A DNA stretch of 64,000 nt from Pogonophryne albipinna (GCA_028583405.1 CM053256.1:24835325-24899324), one strand, 5' to 3'; counted from the stretch's first letter, positions 1-15,200 are shown. Numbers and translations: made by a program. Notes: generated by a model not told the origin, from the letters alone.

Positions 1-850
1 TCATTTAGGGTTAGGTTTAGGGTTTAATGCTTTTATCTAAAAATAATAAATGCATACACTTCTCTACTGTATACATGTACAAGCCTATGAGAAAATGTGA
101 TCTCAAGTATCTTGCCCTATGACATTTTGACACGTTGACTGCAGGGGCTTTCAACCATGTATCCTCCAGTTGGTAGATGCCCATTTAGCCCCTGAGCCAC
201 AATTGCCCATATACTGTATAAGGCACACCACTTTGAGAATGGCCAGAATAAAGACGTCATTCTGAGGGATACTAGTCTGCTGATAGAGCCCCAGGTCAGA
301 AAACATGTCTGCCTTCAGAGGGCAATGACCTGATTTGTCATTTAATTATCAGGCATTCCAATATTGTGAGTTAGATTTAAGTTACAATACAATTTGTTAC
401 ATGTGTTACCATAAAGGCCCAAGCCTAATGCAACGCATGACCTTTACATCACATTTAGGGTTAAGGTTTATTGCTTTTATCTAAAATTAAATTAAGAATA
501 CTCTTCTGTTAACATGCCTATGGGAGCAATTTTAACTAAAGTATCTTTCCCTACGGAATTGGAAAACATTGGCTGCAGGGGCTGGAGTTTGAACCATTGA
601 GCTTCCAATTGGTAGACGCCCATTCAACCCTTGAACTACAGCGACCCATTGCAATATATACGGCACACCAGTTACATTCTGGTCCAATATTGACATAATT
701 CTTAGGATACTGCTGATAAAGCTTGTGATCAGAGGGTGCATTCAGAGGGCAACGACCTGTTTTGTCACTTAAATATGAGACTTCAATTAGGGTAAGCTAA
801 GTAAGAATACAATTTATACATTTTAATGTTACGCCTAAAGCCTTATGTCT
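1..850. repeat. Tandemly duplicated degenerate repeat (two units of about 440 bp)
   Basis: Unit 1 (1 to about 430) and unit 2 (about 448-850) share CATTTAGGGTTA..., TTGCTTTTATCTAAA, GCCTATG, GGCTGCAGGGGCT, CCAATTGGTAGA(C/T)GCCCATT, GGCACACCA and CAGAGGGCAA(T/C)GACCTG in the same order. The GGTAGACGCCC/ACCC part resembles the degenerate tRNA-like or SINE-like tails common in fish. Confidence 0.75.
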
Positions 851-991
851 GTCCTCACCATGGCAGTGATAGTGGCTGCCTATGAGCTAACCTTCCTCCT
901 CGAAGTAGCTTTAGTGCCTGAGCTCTGCTGACCTCTGCCTGTCGGCGCTGGGTGACAGAGATGGGTGCCCCTGTTTCTTGTGAGATTCTAC

Positions 992-1148
<157 letters not shown>

Positions 1149-1301
1149 ACGCGTGTGAGAGGGAATGTGGACAGAGCTGCGAGCGAGCAGACAGGCGAGC
1201 TGTAGGTACAGTAGTGTAGAGGACTAGACATCAGTGTCGTCCAGGTCAGACAGGGCCATCCATTCTCTGAGCCCCAGGGAGAACAGGGAGAAAAAGAGAA
1301 G

Positions 1302-1330
1302 GAACGAGTGGAGTGGAGTGGAGTGGAGGG
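1302..1330. repeat. (GGAGT)n microsatellite
   Basis: About five GAGTG units in a G-rich patch. Confidence 0.9.
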
Positions 1331-2762
1331 GAGGTGTGTGTGTACAGAAAAAGAGAGTTGGGGAGGGGGCACTTATGCACTGTTTCTCTTAACTCTGTCA
1401 AAGCCAGTCCATTGTGCTCCCCCGTGCAGTGAGTGGAAACCAATCTGTCATCGCTCCACTAGCCAGCATACTAGAAGAGGGTTGGACTGCTGGAAACACA
1501 AGTCTATTCAACGTGAAATGTAACCGGAATCTGAGCTCCTTGGATAGCTAGATTGAAGAAAAAAAAATTGATACAAGATTTTTGAACTCCGCTCTCCCAC
1601 AGACTGTGAAATGGAAGCCGTGAGTACAGTATTTGGGTCTGCGCGAGATAGGTTTCAGTGTCGTATCTCTCCGGGTTTTTTTCACGGAGAGGTGATTGAC
1701 ATGTTTTGTTGATGGAACTCTATCCAAACCATGTGAGGTTTGCATAGGCATGAAGGGCTCAGTTAAAAACCTCAGACAGACATCCCCGCGAGATATTACC
1801 CAGCAGAGTTGGCCTCATTTGTTTAAGATTTTTCTGGCAATGGCAATATTTAGACGGTCACAGTCATGGAGGAGTGACTGAGTAGGAGAGACAAAAGTCT
1901 TGAAGGAGAGCTGTGGAGATTTCAGCTTTCTATTTCCTATTCCATATCCATGTTTTCCTCTAGAAATGGGGCATTCGCTGACCAGCACAGAAAACATGAC
2001 CACCTCTCCTGATGCCCTGAGCTCACTAAGCCTGCATACTGTTGAATAGTAGCTACTAATGCTATGTTCCGATGCCATTTGGAGTCACTTCTCTTCGCAG
2101 GAATCCCCCTTGCGCCATTTTCCCTGTAATCTCCCCACTCCTCTCTGTTGTGGGGTGGCTCGCCCGCTGCTCCCATCACTATTCCCCAGCCCCTCTCCTT
2201 CTTCCAACCAGCACCTCCACCATTTTAATCCCTTTGACCCAAACCCTGTGTGTTTCCCTGTATCAACAGCTCCTGGAGATTACATCCTGCCTGCCTCCTC
2301 ACCGCTGCATGCTTCACTCACTGTGGCTGTGGCCGGCTAGTGCATGCTAGGGTTTTAGTCAAACACTGCTGGGCGTGATAGCCACTGTGGCTAGTTAGCT
2401 TGGTCTGAGCCTGAGTGAAGGCAGCTGGGAGAGAGATGAAGGAGGATGATGATGCTGTGGGGTCAGAATCAGAGCAGCAGCAGAGGATGGGCCTGCTGGG
2501 GAACTAGTGAAGGGCTCTGACTTCCAATAATAGTGTGTATAGGTGAAAAGGAACATCTTATACTTTAGGTAAATAAATAAGAATTACTATTTGCTTTTTT
2601 TCTTAACCTTTCTTACAGAAAGTGTTGCTTTATTGGAGTACATGTATAAAGGTGACTGAATGTAAAGCATATCAAAGTTATTTCACCTTTTTATTTCACA
2701 TTTCCAGGAGGAAGAAGTACAATTTCTGGAGTACTATTCTTTACAAACCTGAAGTTTAGGTT
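1331..2762. other. Non-coding; no feature recognised
   Basis: Unique sequence. The open frames here (for example 2059-2340) have no recognisable domain and no splice context. Confidence 0.6.
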
Positions 2763-3076
2763 TGGTTATAGTGACATCACTGTGTCAGACTTGCACTTCT
2801 ATTGGCTAGAACTACAACACATTGTACGTGATAGGCTAAAGGGCGGGATATTCCGGACACATCCCCCTTTAGTAGTTGATCAATCACAACAGACCTGGCC
2901 AGCTATCCAATCAGAGCAGACTGGGCTCTGGTTTCAGACAGAGGGTGAAAAGAGCTGCTGCAGCACAGGCAGTGTGAGAAAAGAGCTTTTTGAACATTGA
3001 AGCATGGAGACATGTCACAGTAGAGACACTACATACTGATATGAACCTGAAAATGAGCAGAATATGTCCTCTTTAA
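2763..3076 (+). repeat. CCAAT/GC-box-bearing dispersed repeat, copy 1
   Basis: It shares long blocks with the copies at 18167, 47393 and 53199: CTTCTATTGGCTAGAACTAC, GATAGGCTAAAGGGCGGGAT, CCAATCAGAGCAGACTGGGC, TTCAGACAGAGGGTGAAAAG and AACATTGAAGCATGGAGACA. It ends in GTCCTCTTTAAA. The 5' end is degraded. Confidence 0.8.
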
Positions 3077-6000
3077 ACATACATTTTATAACACTTTCCA
3101 AATATGCTTACATGTCGGGCAAAACTAAGGTGAAATCTACCGTAGTGTGCAACCACTAGCAGAAATGTTCCACTAAGCATGAGCATCCAATAACTTCAAA
3201 GAGATGTTAAAACAAGCAGATACAGAACATTTAATGTACTGTTACATTTCCATTAACTTCAGTTTCCCTAAATGTAGGCTACTATATTTGGGAATTAAGA
3301 AGAAAATCAGGGTTCAGGAGATCTTAAAAACAGCCTGTCAGGACCCTTCAGTGCTTCTGCAGCCTGTCAGGAGAGTTGGAGCCGCTTCTGTCAGAGCAGC
3401 TAGCGCTCACTGAGGGCCCCTCCTCTTTCATGTACTGTTTCTGGTAATGGGCCGGGGCTTTATTGATGTGAACTTATGTGATCATTGCATAAAGAACTAC
3501 CACTTCCCTCTCCCTCTCTCTCTCCTGCTCAGTTTTCCTGTGGGCCACATTAAATCAAGCCTCCGACCCAGACTCTAGTTAAATTAAACCCTATCAGCAT
3601 GTTGCCCTCTCATATCGGAGAACAGGCCTTTATATAGACGGCCTGTAAATGGTGATTAGTCAGTGTTTTGATTAAAATTCATGTGTGATACTCTGGTGTA
3701 GCCAATCACCTCCTTCTCTCCTTCTCTGTGCATAAACATATATTATTAAGACATACATGCACACACCAGACCCTCCCCCCTCCCCCTCCTCCTTCCCCGT
3801 CCCTGTCTGGCCCTCATGGCTCAGCTGATTTAAGGGCCCCTTACAAATGGGAAGGTTGCAAGTGAAGACAAAAAGCAGAGACAAATCACACCAGAGCAGT
3901 CTCAAGGTTTCCACTAAACCTATTCAACTGGAGGAGAGCGGCAGAACAGTGAGGAATATACACACACTCCATCCTGTCAGAACGCTTTTGGCTTATCTTG
4001 AGTGACTGTCAAGGCTGGAAATATCAGGGAATGGACAGAAATATATAAAATTAATAAGCCGCTGGATGTTGTCGGGAGTTATGATGCTTCATAAATCCTG
4101 GTTTGATCATGGCGGACAAGGCTTAAACCCACAGCTCCCTAATGCGCACAGCAGTGTTTTGGACTGGATCTTATTCGGTGATAGAAGCCCTTCGCTGGCA
4201 AAAGTAAGATTTATCATCTCTTTCTATCCCCTCCCCCCCCCCTCCTCTTTCTTTCATGAGTGACAAATATTAAAAAGAAGGCCTGAGGGAAGTTGGCAGC
4301 CATTACCACCTTTAATAGAAGGGCACAGGCGTAGCAAGGTGAAACTGGGGCCAAAGGCAGAGGAATGCTATTCAAAGAAAACGAGAGAAAAGCGGGAGAA
4401 ATTGGTACTAACTTATCAGTTGTACTTCCTTTGTCGGGTCAGGGGTCTCGGAGCTTTTGTTTGTTTGTTTGTTTCTCATACTGAAGGGATGGATGCTATC
4501 TCTGCCGCCATCCAAGCAGGTCTGCTCTGTGGAGAGCTGCAGGTAATATTTCATGTCAGGAATTAAGCAAGCCTACCCAGCGACTCCTCTCTCCAGTTCC
4601 ACAGCCACCGCATCCATCATCGTCCTCACTTCCTGTTCAGAGGGCCGGTGCAGCTGGGATGCAGGCAGTCCTATCTGAGCTCACATTTGAGATGCATCTG
4701 ACATCTACACTTGATTTACATATTAACATTTAACATACAACACATTTCTTTTCAAATAAAAAAAACACAAATATTATGATTTCTAAAATATTACAATATG
4801 GCAGATTGTCTTCATCCTAGCTTGGTTAATCGGACAAAAACAACATATCTGGGTAATTATTATGAGCATTTCTGATGTTTCAATCACAAAACAATAAATG
4901 TATTGATAAAGAAAGTAAGGCAAAATAAATCATAATAAACAACCAAAAACATATTTTAACTTTGCTTTAACCTTATGAAATGCTGCTTGAACATGAATGC
5001 ATGAGTAATGATTATCTAATGATGCCATAAGATATATAACCAACCCTGTCGCCCACACAATGACTTTCCCATAAGTACTGCTTTGTTTTTTATATTTCAA
5101 AGAAAACGTATTTTTCTTGGATTTAAGGTCACAGTATAAAAAACGTGGGAGTTTTTAGGCAGCGAAAGTATGGTTTGGTAAAAGTCATAATTTTTGATTT
5201 AAAAAAGCCAATTAATGTCAATGACATACATTTAAAATAGGTCAGCGTTTGCTTTTGTATCCACGTAGGACACCCAAAGCGGTGTCCTAGCTGAAAGTCC
5301 TGTATTTGTGACACATGTATGCACTCCATCCTCTCCATATGCGACTTTGATTAGAAACATACTGTATTTGTGATCAATCAAAAACAAGTTGTCTTAAGGC
5401 ATAATTCACAACACGGATGTATTGACAATGCAGTTTCATTGTATGGGAAAGTATTTTTAGAAGATCAGGCTTTTATACCCTACTATAAGATATACTACAC
5501 CAACATAGGTCATTTTTGTGAAATTAGTACATTTTCCTGATAACTTTATTCCTAAATTAACATGTTCAGTGTTAATGTTCTTGGAAGAGTATTTCACAAT
5601 GTGGTATTAGTATTGTTACATACCTGAAGGATCTGAATACCTCCTCTGGTTGGTTTCCTGTAGATGCATTTCCTTTCATGGGCTGTGTAAATACTCCAGT
5701 GGAGAAAGAGACTAATTAGACCACCATGCTAATCTCCCGGGCTTTACCTGTCAATAAAATGTTGTCAGTGAAGATGAAGCCTCTATAAATGAAAGGCTTG
5801 GCAGTTTTGATATGTAAAACACATGTCACATTGTTTCATTCAGTAACATCCCAATGAGACAAGTTGTCAACAGAAGAAAAATGACAAACAAAAACATCTT
5901 TGCTGGACCAAATCAGAATATTCTTATTTAAGACGTGTTTTTTTTTTCTCCCCACTCTTGTTCTATTTTGGAGAGGTCATGCTTTTTGAACACAAGTTGT

Positions 6001-9000
6001 AGTGAGTAAATTTATTCCACTTATTTCTTGTAACTGCACACAAGAAAAGTAATGAGGTGTTGGAGATAAAGATATGAAGACAATAAGCCATGCAAGCCTT
6101 TTCCTGTAGCTGCTTTTGAGTCAATTAGCACATTTCAGAGAGTCTTGAAGAATATCGCTGCCTTATGTAGCTCCTCAATATGCAGCATCTGACTTTTATC
6201 CAATTACATTATGTGAGGTCTGTGGGCACACCGGGTACAGCGCACATAATGGAGGATGCCATCTTTGGTGTGATATTCTTCAACACTTTTTCCATTGCAT
6301 ATGCCTATGGCTCTCACTATGAATTATTCAAAGGCTTCATCCACACAGAAGAGAGTGAGGAACCGGGGTCCATAGTAAACAGATTTTCTGCTCGCCATCC
6401 TCACAAATCTGAAGTGTAGGACATTGTAAGTGCCAAATAATTACACGGTGGCCCCCTTTCCCCCTCCTGTCTGAGTTAACCTGGCCTCAGAATTGCATTT
6501 GGACTGAATAATGTTTTTTTTACCGGTGAGTTAATTGAAGTTTCTCAGGACCTCCAACTACACATGAATGCATGAAGATTCATCTTTTCATGGCATTCCA
6601 TGTAAAATAATCCTCTATTTGAATACTTCTTATCCCCCTTTTTTATCTCATCAAACATATTTGACTCAGGAAATGACTCCAATGTGGTTACAGAATATTT
6701 GTGCTCCCTGCTCTCCCTCTGTTGATTTATTAAACTGCGATAGATAACAGCCCTAGAGTTTGACTCTGGCTATGTATAATCACTTTAGTTCCTCGCTGGC
6801 TATTGTGCTGTGAAATAGAAAATATGAATATTACATGGGTTTTAAATCCCGACTCAAATTCTTTTTTTTCCAAAATTGACATATCCATTGCATTACTGCA
6901 GCGCCCATCTTTGGCTAATGGAGATTTCACATTATAGCAGCTCCAACCATGAAATATGTTAAGCATTTAGGAGAAATGAACTTTTTAAGTAGTCCATCAA
7001 TGTGAAAAAATAGAAAAGGAGGATTATTGTGGGTCTTAGAGATTGTTTCCTCTCTCCTCCCTGCTTTGGGGATTTGCCCTGACCTTCAACTGCTCGTATC
7101 TTCCAGAGCAGATCTGTGGTGGTGACACATGTCATGTGTTGGAGAGGATTGAGCAGGAAGCAGAGGAGAGAAGAGGGAGTGATCTTGGTCCGTAGCCCAG
7201 TCAGAGTCGGAGTCCGCCCTCGTGTCAAAGGATGGCCATGTTTGGCCCAAAACATAGACTGAACCTCGTCCACTAATCTCAGCACAAAAACACCTTTGGG
7301 TGGCTGACGGGGAGGCGAGCGCGGGCACATTTCGCAATGTCGAAGAACACAGAGGGTTCAAAGCTGCCCTTACATTCTTGGGCTGTGGGGAGGGATCGCT
7401 ATACGGGGGAGAACAAGAGAGAGAGTGATGGGGACGGGGGGAGGACTGTATCTGCAGATTCTCCCCTTGTAAAGCCGACCTGGCTGAAGCCAAGCCAAGC
7501 TTCCCTTCTTATTGTAGAAAACCCTTCATGTTATTTCTGTTCTCTCCCACTCAGTAGGAAACTACAAAAGAATAGACACTCTCCATGAAGAGACGACATC
7601 TTAAGGACCCCCCCTCCCCCTTCTTGAATCTCAGGTTCGCTATCTTGTAGTTGAAAGCACATAATCACATGTGAATGAAGTTAACACGCACATCGACCTG
7701 CGATGTTTCTTTGCGTCAGTGCAACGCTCTACTGAACACTCCCTTTTCACCCAGACAGATTGTATGAAGGCGGCGTAATAATTTGTTATCGACTCACAGA
7801 GGCTCTGAAATTGAGATCAAAAATCAGCCAAACCCCCTGAAGATTAACATCTGTATTGTACAAAGATGGCTAATGTCACACGGTTGACAACTACCATTAT
7901 GTTCCGGTTGCTTTTCTTACCTTTAATCATCAAAAGGCTGCGTTTTACCTTTAGTAGGGAGCTAATTGATGGACCAGGACTTTGTTGTTTGTATGCAGCG
8001 CATCAAGCAGACGCTGTGACTTTCAGCAAATAAACAAATCAGAAAGTTTGTTTTTCTCCCGAGTCAAAAGAAACCTTTTCTTTGTCTTTGTGTTTAGCGC
8101 CTTTTGCATCGACATGAGGCTAAAGCCCAGAAGACTACAGCGTTTAGGAAAGCTCCTAAATAGCGGCTCTGAAGCTAGGTTTGAGCTTTGTCATCACGCT
8201 CGAAGAATTTCCTTTTAATGTACTGTAATGTGAAATTCAGTGGGGACAAGTTTAATTGAGTTTTACACAAACCAGTTGGGAGTAGTGCTGCAAGGTAGGT
8301 GATGTTGAGGTTTTTAATCTCTGGCTCCGGAGAGGCTTGTTGACGAAGTGGTTCTTTCTCTTTGTGGAGAAAAAAAGAGGAAGCCTAAGAAATGATACAT
8401 CCATGGATAAAACCAATTGGCAACCCTCAAAGGGACGGGGGGGTGATAAGGCAAATCCAGCACTTGTAGAGAAATAAAAGAATCCAACTGTTCATTAAAA
8501 CGGGAAACAAAACAGGCGATTGAGAAGGAAGGCAGGCTGCTCAGTGGAGGAGTGAGTGAAACAGACAAACAGAGCCAGAGATATCAGAGGAAAGGATTGG
8601 AAAATAATCAAGGATTTGTGAGGAGAATTAATAAGGAAGATAGGCACAAATAAGCATTTTTTTTCTGTCTCTGTGCAAAATTAGGAGGGATGGACCGCAA
8701 TTATCAAACAGGGGAAATGGCATAAGCTACATAGACACCTAATTATAAAGGATAACCTAGATATGAAGGTTGCTGTCATTTATTTTACACACTTTGACTG
8801 CGAGGCAGGGAGGTCCTTTGTGCTCACTAAAGAAGATATTCATTGGATAGAGAATATTCAGACACTGTTTAATATAGTCATATGTTCTTATTCTATGCCA
8901 GCAAACTACATTCTGTAACTAGTATACAATCTGAGAAAAAGGAGTGATTTTAACTTCACATATAGCTTTTCATCAAATGGAACAGTATTTTCACACAGGA

Positions 9001-11925
9001 GACGCCAAATGATTTGTGGGCTCTAGGATGAAGCCAACCAACTATCAAATAAAAGGAATACATATAATTACAGTAATATATCTCTTATGTTGTATCAGAA
9101 ATGGGAATAACACTGGTTTCTGCATCACAAGGTAATAGACCAACCCAAATTAGGGTTAGGGTAAGGATCAATTGTCGATTACTTACGAAAAGTTAATGTT
9201 GGAATATATTAATTCACACATAATAACTTAAAATATTTAAAACATAATTGGACAGGATTGGACTTTTGCACTGGATTTTTGTAAACTAGCTGGAAAATGT
9301 ACTGATGTTTGGACTTTCTAGTGTTGGATTCAGAATAAAAAATGTTTAAAGATCAGATGTGACATCTTTTGAAATGTGTGTAGCTGTTCCCCTTTAAACT
9401 TGAACTTCCCAGACAATGTGCTGGGTATCTCTTTGCCGGACGCTTGTGTGATGGTGCTGTTTGTTTCGGACTGTAATTCACCTCCTGGAGGTTAGTTGAC
9501 TCTATCACCTGATCCAGCGCTCGGTAATGAGGTTTGGAGTCAGGGACTTAAGGTGATACAAACAAAGGGGTAATGAAAGACTGAAGAAGGGAGGTTGAAG
9601 AGAAGGCGAGGCGGGGGTGAAGGAAACTGGCAGTGGAATAATCAGCACTTGTATGATCGGCCACTGAGACGTTCCATTGGTGTTTTGTGTGAAAGAGAGC
9701 CATTCATCAACGTATCAATAAAAATATGGAGCAGATTATTATTGTTTGCTTACCATGGGCCCCCATCGTAAATAATGGGTGCGCTGCTGCTGGCTGTATT
9801 AATTATAATTAGAATGCTGATAATGTGTATGCTCTTTTATTACAGGAGCTGAATCAATTTTACAGTCTTATTCAGACCCACAAGGTCACACAAAGTTGCC
9901 AGGGGGAGAGATGGCTCTTTGTAAAGCCTTGCTGGTGAAGGGGTGGGGGGGGCAGGATGGAGAAAAACCCAGACTGGTCAGAAAGAGGTCTCAGCATCTT
10001 CAACTACCATGAACTTTGTACCTTGGTGTGCTGCAAAACTGTATTCACTAACATTCATTGATATCTAATGACTCTGAGGTTCCTTTTTATAGTTTTAATT
10101 GATTTTCTTTGGCCACTCAGAGTAAAGGGACTCAGACCAGGATCCCAGCAAGAGCGTTGGGTTTTAAGCACATTTTCATAGTGGCCAAACCGTCTGGTTA
10201 CAACCTCAGGTTTCTTCACGTGGTGCCATATGATCTAAAAAACCCTTTGTCCCATAAACCTTCATTGGGAAAATATGATTTTATAGGTGAATCAACTTCC
10301 CAGAACAAACCGTCATTTCATCATTAGCTCCTAAAAGTTGATAAATGCACCAATAGCCCAATCTAGAGTCATTTGTCATGCTCTGGTTATGCTAATAGTC
10401 CCCAAACCTGTTAGCTAACAGTCACCCATTTTTAGACTGGGCTTGTAAGCTACAATGCTTTAATGAAAGTTAAAGGAGCAGGTACTGTTGGTTAAATACA
10501 AAGAAAAGTGTACAAATAGACTAATATCCATGGTGCTGCAGAATTTGATAATAATTGTCTTTGTATGACTATCAAACACCCCTTTTTAAATAGTCCATAG
10601 ACATAACCCATTGTAAATATCAAATGAATTGTGATAATTGCTGCTATTTTGTAGTATTTCTGCTTTTCACAATTCTGCTAAAAAAAAGAATCCACACATA
10701 CCAATGTTAGTATTCCCTATTCTCTGCACATTGATACTTTCATTATCCCCCGATAAGCGGCTTTCTGGCTTGTGTTGTCAAAGAGGCCCCCCATGTAAAA
10801 GCACATGATAGATTACAAAGGGGCCCTGGCCAAATGTTTTTCCACCAGTACGGTTCTTGGTGGGTTTGGTTTGCATTTGCTGACAGTTCACAGGAGTGTG
10901 TTTTGGCCAAATGTTGAATCTCAACTTAGTCTAAATTCATAAGGCACCCCACTGGCTTGTTCCTCTGTTTCCCCCTTCCTCACGAGTTAGACTGTCAGAT
11001 GGCCCAACAACAATGAATCCCAGCAGCCTATGAGCCGGCTCCTAGCTTTAGTGCTCGCTGCGTGGCTTTAAAGACTGGATTTAGCATGGCTTGGCAATGT
11101 TCAAACCAACAAACCGTGCCACAGATATATATTTTTTTCTCAAATCTACATATCTATTCGCCCCATTTTTACATTTGAAATGCAAGTTACCACACATTAA
11201 ACTGGTCTCCTCCCACTATGAGTCCAAGACCACTATGGCTCGTTTCTAATGTGTCTTCTCACTGAGTCACCTGTTAGAACAAATAAGCTCATAATCTTTA
11301 CAATAAACATGATCATCCTAATTAACGTTATGCATACACTGGGATTTGTCCAATTAGAGACGCATATTTATATCCATATGACGCCGTGTTTCTAAATAGC
11401 TACATGGATGTGTTGCTACTAAGAGCAGCACATGTATTTGTGTATTACTCTAAATTTGCATTTTATGAATAGTCTGCTATCAGGGAACAAACCTTTTACA
11501 TATTTCATTTGCTATTCCCTCCTTTCGCCCGTTAATAATTGGGTGTGCATTTCCTTTTACTGGGCTAAGTTGTTGTATTTTTTGCCTGTGAATGTTAAAA
11601 TGACCTTGTGTTCGCCTGTGAATGCGTGCATCTGTCATGAAATTATACATTCCATCAGCCCTCATTGAACTGGGCATTGACTCTGTGCCGCAGACTCCGG
11701 CTCTGCCAGCGAATCTTGATTATGGATTCTGTGATATTGTAAATGACTTGAGATTCCTTCTGAATGTTTCGGATTAATCGGTTTGTGCAGATGTGATTCC
11801 CCTTTTTGGAAGGCGCCATCTTGAACAGTTGCTCATTTCCATTCCGCCATCACATTCTGCATACAAAGCAGATTTACAGATAGGTAATCCTTGTAAGGTT
11901 TTTAGAAGACAGGTTATTAGAGGAT
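3077..11925. other. Presumed zfpm2 intron, unique sequence
   Basis: No coding exon or transposon was recognised. Only small simple runs such as (TTTG)n at 4457-4473 and a CT-rich run near 3505. Segments such as 5640-5790, with TAATTAG and TAATCTC words, look like possible conserved regulatory DNA, but that is inference. Confidence 0.5.
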
Positions 11926-12087
<162 letters not shown>

Positions 12088-12229
12088 ATGCAGAGGGAAA
12101 TTATGTAAATGTTTTAAGTTGGTGACAATGAGCTGTGTCTCAAGGCAGGAGACATAGTAACCGTCTCCTTTCACTTCTCACCTAACAACATCCCATCCCC
12201 TTAAAAATGAGCACTTAACAGGTACCCAG

Positions 12230-12275
12230 ACACACACACACACACACACACACACAACACACACACACACACACA
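12230..12275. repeat. (CA)n microsatellite
   Basis: CA run with one AA interruption, 144 bp after the (TG)n run. The two opposed arrays could pair as an inverted repeat. Confidence 0.97.
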
Positions 12276-15200
12276 ATCTCCACCTGCTCCCCCCTTTCTC
12301 CCTCTCCACCACCGCCACCCAGTATTCTTTGAAATGCCTCAGGCTAAAAAGCTGGTTACTCTCCCCTGGCTTGCAGCTCGCAGCTCTAGATTATTCCTGA
12401 ATGCCGGTCTGCCCCCATCATCCCGCAGACCCCCCCCCCCTCCCATCTTAAACCTGGCTCTACCTGTCACCTGTCAGACGCACCCCACCTTTAAGTGGCC
12501 GGTTATTTTCCATTGGTTTTAGATGTCTTTCATATCATGGCTCATTAAAGCGCAGCACAGTAGGCAGCATATTTACATAGGCTACTGGGGAGGTTTTAAT
12601 TTGCGTCGGTACAGAGCATGACCGGAACTGAAGAGTGCAGCGCCAAAATGACTTTTTCTCACATGAAACCCTCCCCCCCCCGTTCTACCGGCACCCTCCC
12701 CTTTCCTTCCATCCGTTCCCATATGAAAACATGTAGCCGGGCGTAATTGCTTGAACGGGGCACAAAGACGGAGACAGAGCCGTCACCGAGGGGCCGAGGT
12801 TTCTCTCCCGAGCGACGGAGCGGGAGGCCAATCAAAGCCAGCGATTGAGCAGCCCGTGGTTGTGATCGTTCTACTGAATATATACCATTAGTCTCAACTC
12901 TTTGCAGCCACTGTGTAACTTCCTTCACTTTCACCCACTTTGTCTGGCCGCTCCACTCGTGACTCAGTCCAGAATCGGGCTATCCTGCCATCTGCAGCGC
13001 TGCTTTCATCCCAGTAATGGCTCTGTTTATGTTTATTTAGCTCATTAGAGGATATTTCTCTCTTTCAAATTGATACTTTAATCATTGCCGCCGAGCTTGA
13101 GGTGAGTTTTAAATGTATTTAAAGAGTCATTATAGTCAAATGTGTCTTTTTCGGTTTGTCTTTCAACAGACACAATATGTCTTTCAGGGATGCATATTTT
13201 GGGATTTTCTTCCAAATTAGGCTATTACGCAAGTGCTTTGTTTGTGAAGTAGCTATGAAAGGGGGTTTTCTGTTTCTTTTCCAGGGCAGGGGAAAGGCCC
13301 CTCTGCTAAATTATTTACATGACTAGATAGTCAACTTCTGCAATTCTATCTCTCCAGCAGAGGAATACCATAATTTCCCTCAGACAAGATATTCAACAGA
13401 GATTCCCTGAACCAGTTTGCAGCAGAGACTCCCGTATCAGTCGGAGATACCACTATCAGTCTGAGATTCTATTCAAAAAACACAAGGGGGGATAGAGGCT
13501 AATATTGTCATAAGATGCTGCGTGTCCCCTCCCAAAATGCGTGGAGCAGTGGGAGCTTCAGCAGTCGCTCCTCAAACATTTGCTCTCCTCCCAGATCTCT
13601 CTCAGGACCCGGCGCTACAAACTGGCTCCTGCAGATGCACTCCAAGTAGCAGGCTGTTCATCATGCAGCGTAATAGAACAAGCTCATTCCCCCAGCTACC
13701 CCTGCCCATGTAGCCCCCCCTCTCCCCGCCTCATCCCCACGTCCACCATCCCATGCTCCTGCTGGCCCTACATCCCATCGCCGTGCTCCGATATCAATCA
13801 ACAGCAATGAGGCTGGCACTGGCTTCCCCCCCATCCTCCTCTCCCCGCCGCTGCCACAGGCGCCACACCCCAGCAAAGATGGCCACGACGGACGGAGCAC
13901 GGACAGGCGGACACGTGGCCATGTGATTTCAGTGTAATTTTGGAAAGCATATTGTCTAATTTTGCCATCTGTCCGGGAGGGAGCGATGGCAGCATGGAGC
14001 TCATTTGCCGTCTGCTTGCTTTATTGCGGCTATACAGAACAAGTTTCTGGAGTGGGACGCAAGCCCGGGGGGGGGGGGGGCAGCCCACTGGAGCCGCGAA
14101 GCATGTCAGTGCGGGCATCAGGATCCCACCACTCCATCATGCCGCTGTGTGACGGAGGCTTTCGAGTGAAACCTCAGATTCAAGCGCTGCGGCTCGAGTT
14201 TTAAAAATAAGTTTGAGAGGAAACTGTCTACTGTCTCCCAGGACAAGTTGGAAGAACGTCTCACACACAGTTTTGAGTCGTCTCTCGTACCACCAGGCCA
14301 TTATGAATTTGGTCCAGTTTGCAGCGAATGATCATGTAGACACACACACACGTGCGCGCACACACACGCGAGTGGCTGTCACACATTGTGGATCACGTCT
14401 GGTTCAGCTGCTCCTTGGCTCTGACATTAATACAGAGCAGATTGGTGGAGATCTGCAGCCCTTGTTGTTTGATCTTTCCTCCTCTTGCCACATTTCCTGG
14501 CACGGCCCCCCTGCCACACCGCGTGGCGCAGGCAGGACTGGCATGGCCTCAACGTGCCTGCCAGGTTTGTTCTCTGTCTTCTTCCCCTTCCAACTTATTC
14601 CCTTATGCCCGCTCCATGGATCCAGTTCTGCAAATTACAAGAGCTCCCCTACCCCCAGCGACAGCCCGGATTCAAGAGACCTTCAATCCAGTTTGTCTTC
14701 TTCAGAAAGGACCGATGCTACCTCGGCCCGCGATGTGTCACTCACTTTGCTTTTCTTTCTTTTTACATGATAATTGTCCTCTGCGCCGAATTAGGTTACC
14801 GTCCTCATTCTCTTTTCCAAGTTTAGCTGAAAGATTCTCCTCTGAAAATCAAATTACTCCCTACCAAATATTAGAAGTATTAAGCTGTAAGGCCACATTA
14901 GATAGCGACCAAGCTTCACCTGAGAACAAAAGACGTTCCTTAGCCAACAGCAGCCAACTTGAACAAACACTGTTTTCTCTTATCAGGACCCCCACCTCCC
15001 CTTACATTTTCTATTTACTCAGGACTGTCATTTGGCCTGTAATGCCTCGAGTCTCAATAGAGAAATTGTTTAAAATGTCACAATCGAATGTATGAATTAA
15101 AAGCAAATACATCTTAGAGGTAAAGGCAGCATCAGTGCCTCCTGTATAATCTGAAGTATTTGTTCAAAGAATGAGCGCCACACAATACCGTCCTTTCTCT

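Noticed and set aside
1..40. Telomere-like TTAGGG words at the window start and at 9150-9166
   Set aside because: Only two or three imperfect units at each site; no interstitial telomeric array.
2782..3000. Open frames inside the CCAAT/GC-box repeat (also 18332-18565, 47782-48003)
   Set aside because: They follow the repeat sequence, differ between copies and encode no known domain.
14352..15095. A 247-codon open frame (and an overlapping 185-codon frame at 14213-14770)
   Set aside because: No recognisable domain, low-complexity Ser/Pro/Leu-rich composition, competing frames of similar length in the same GC-richer stretch, and no splice context. Most likely chance.
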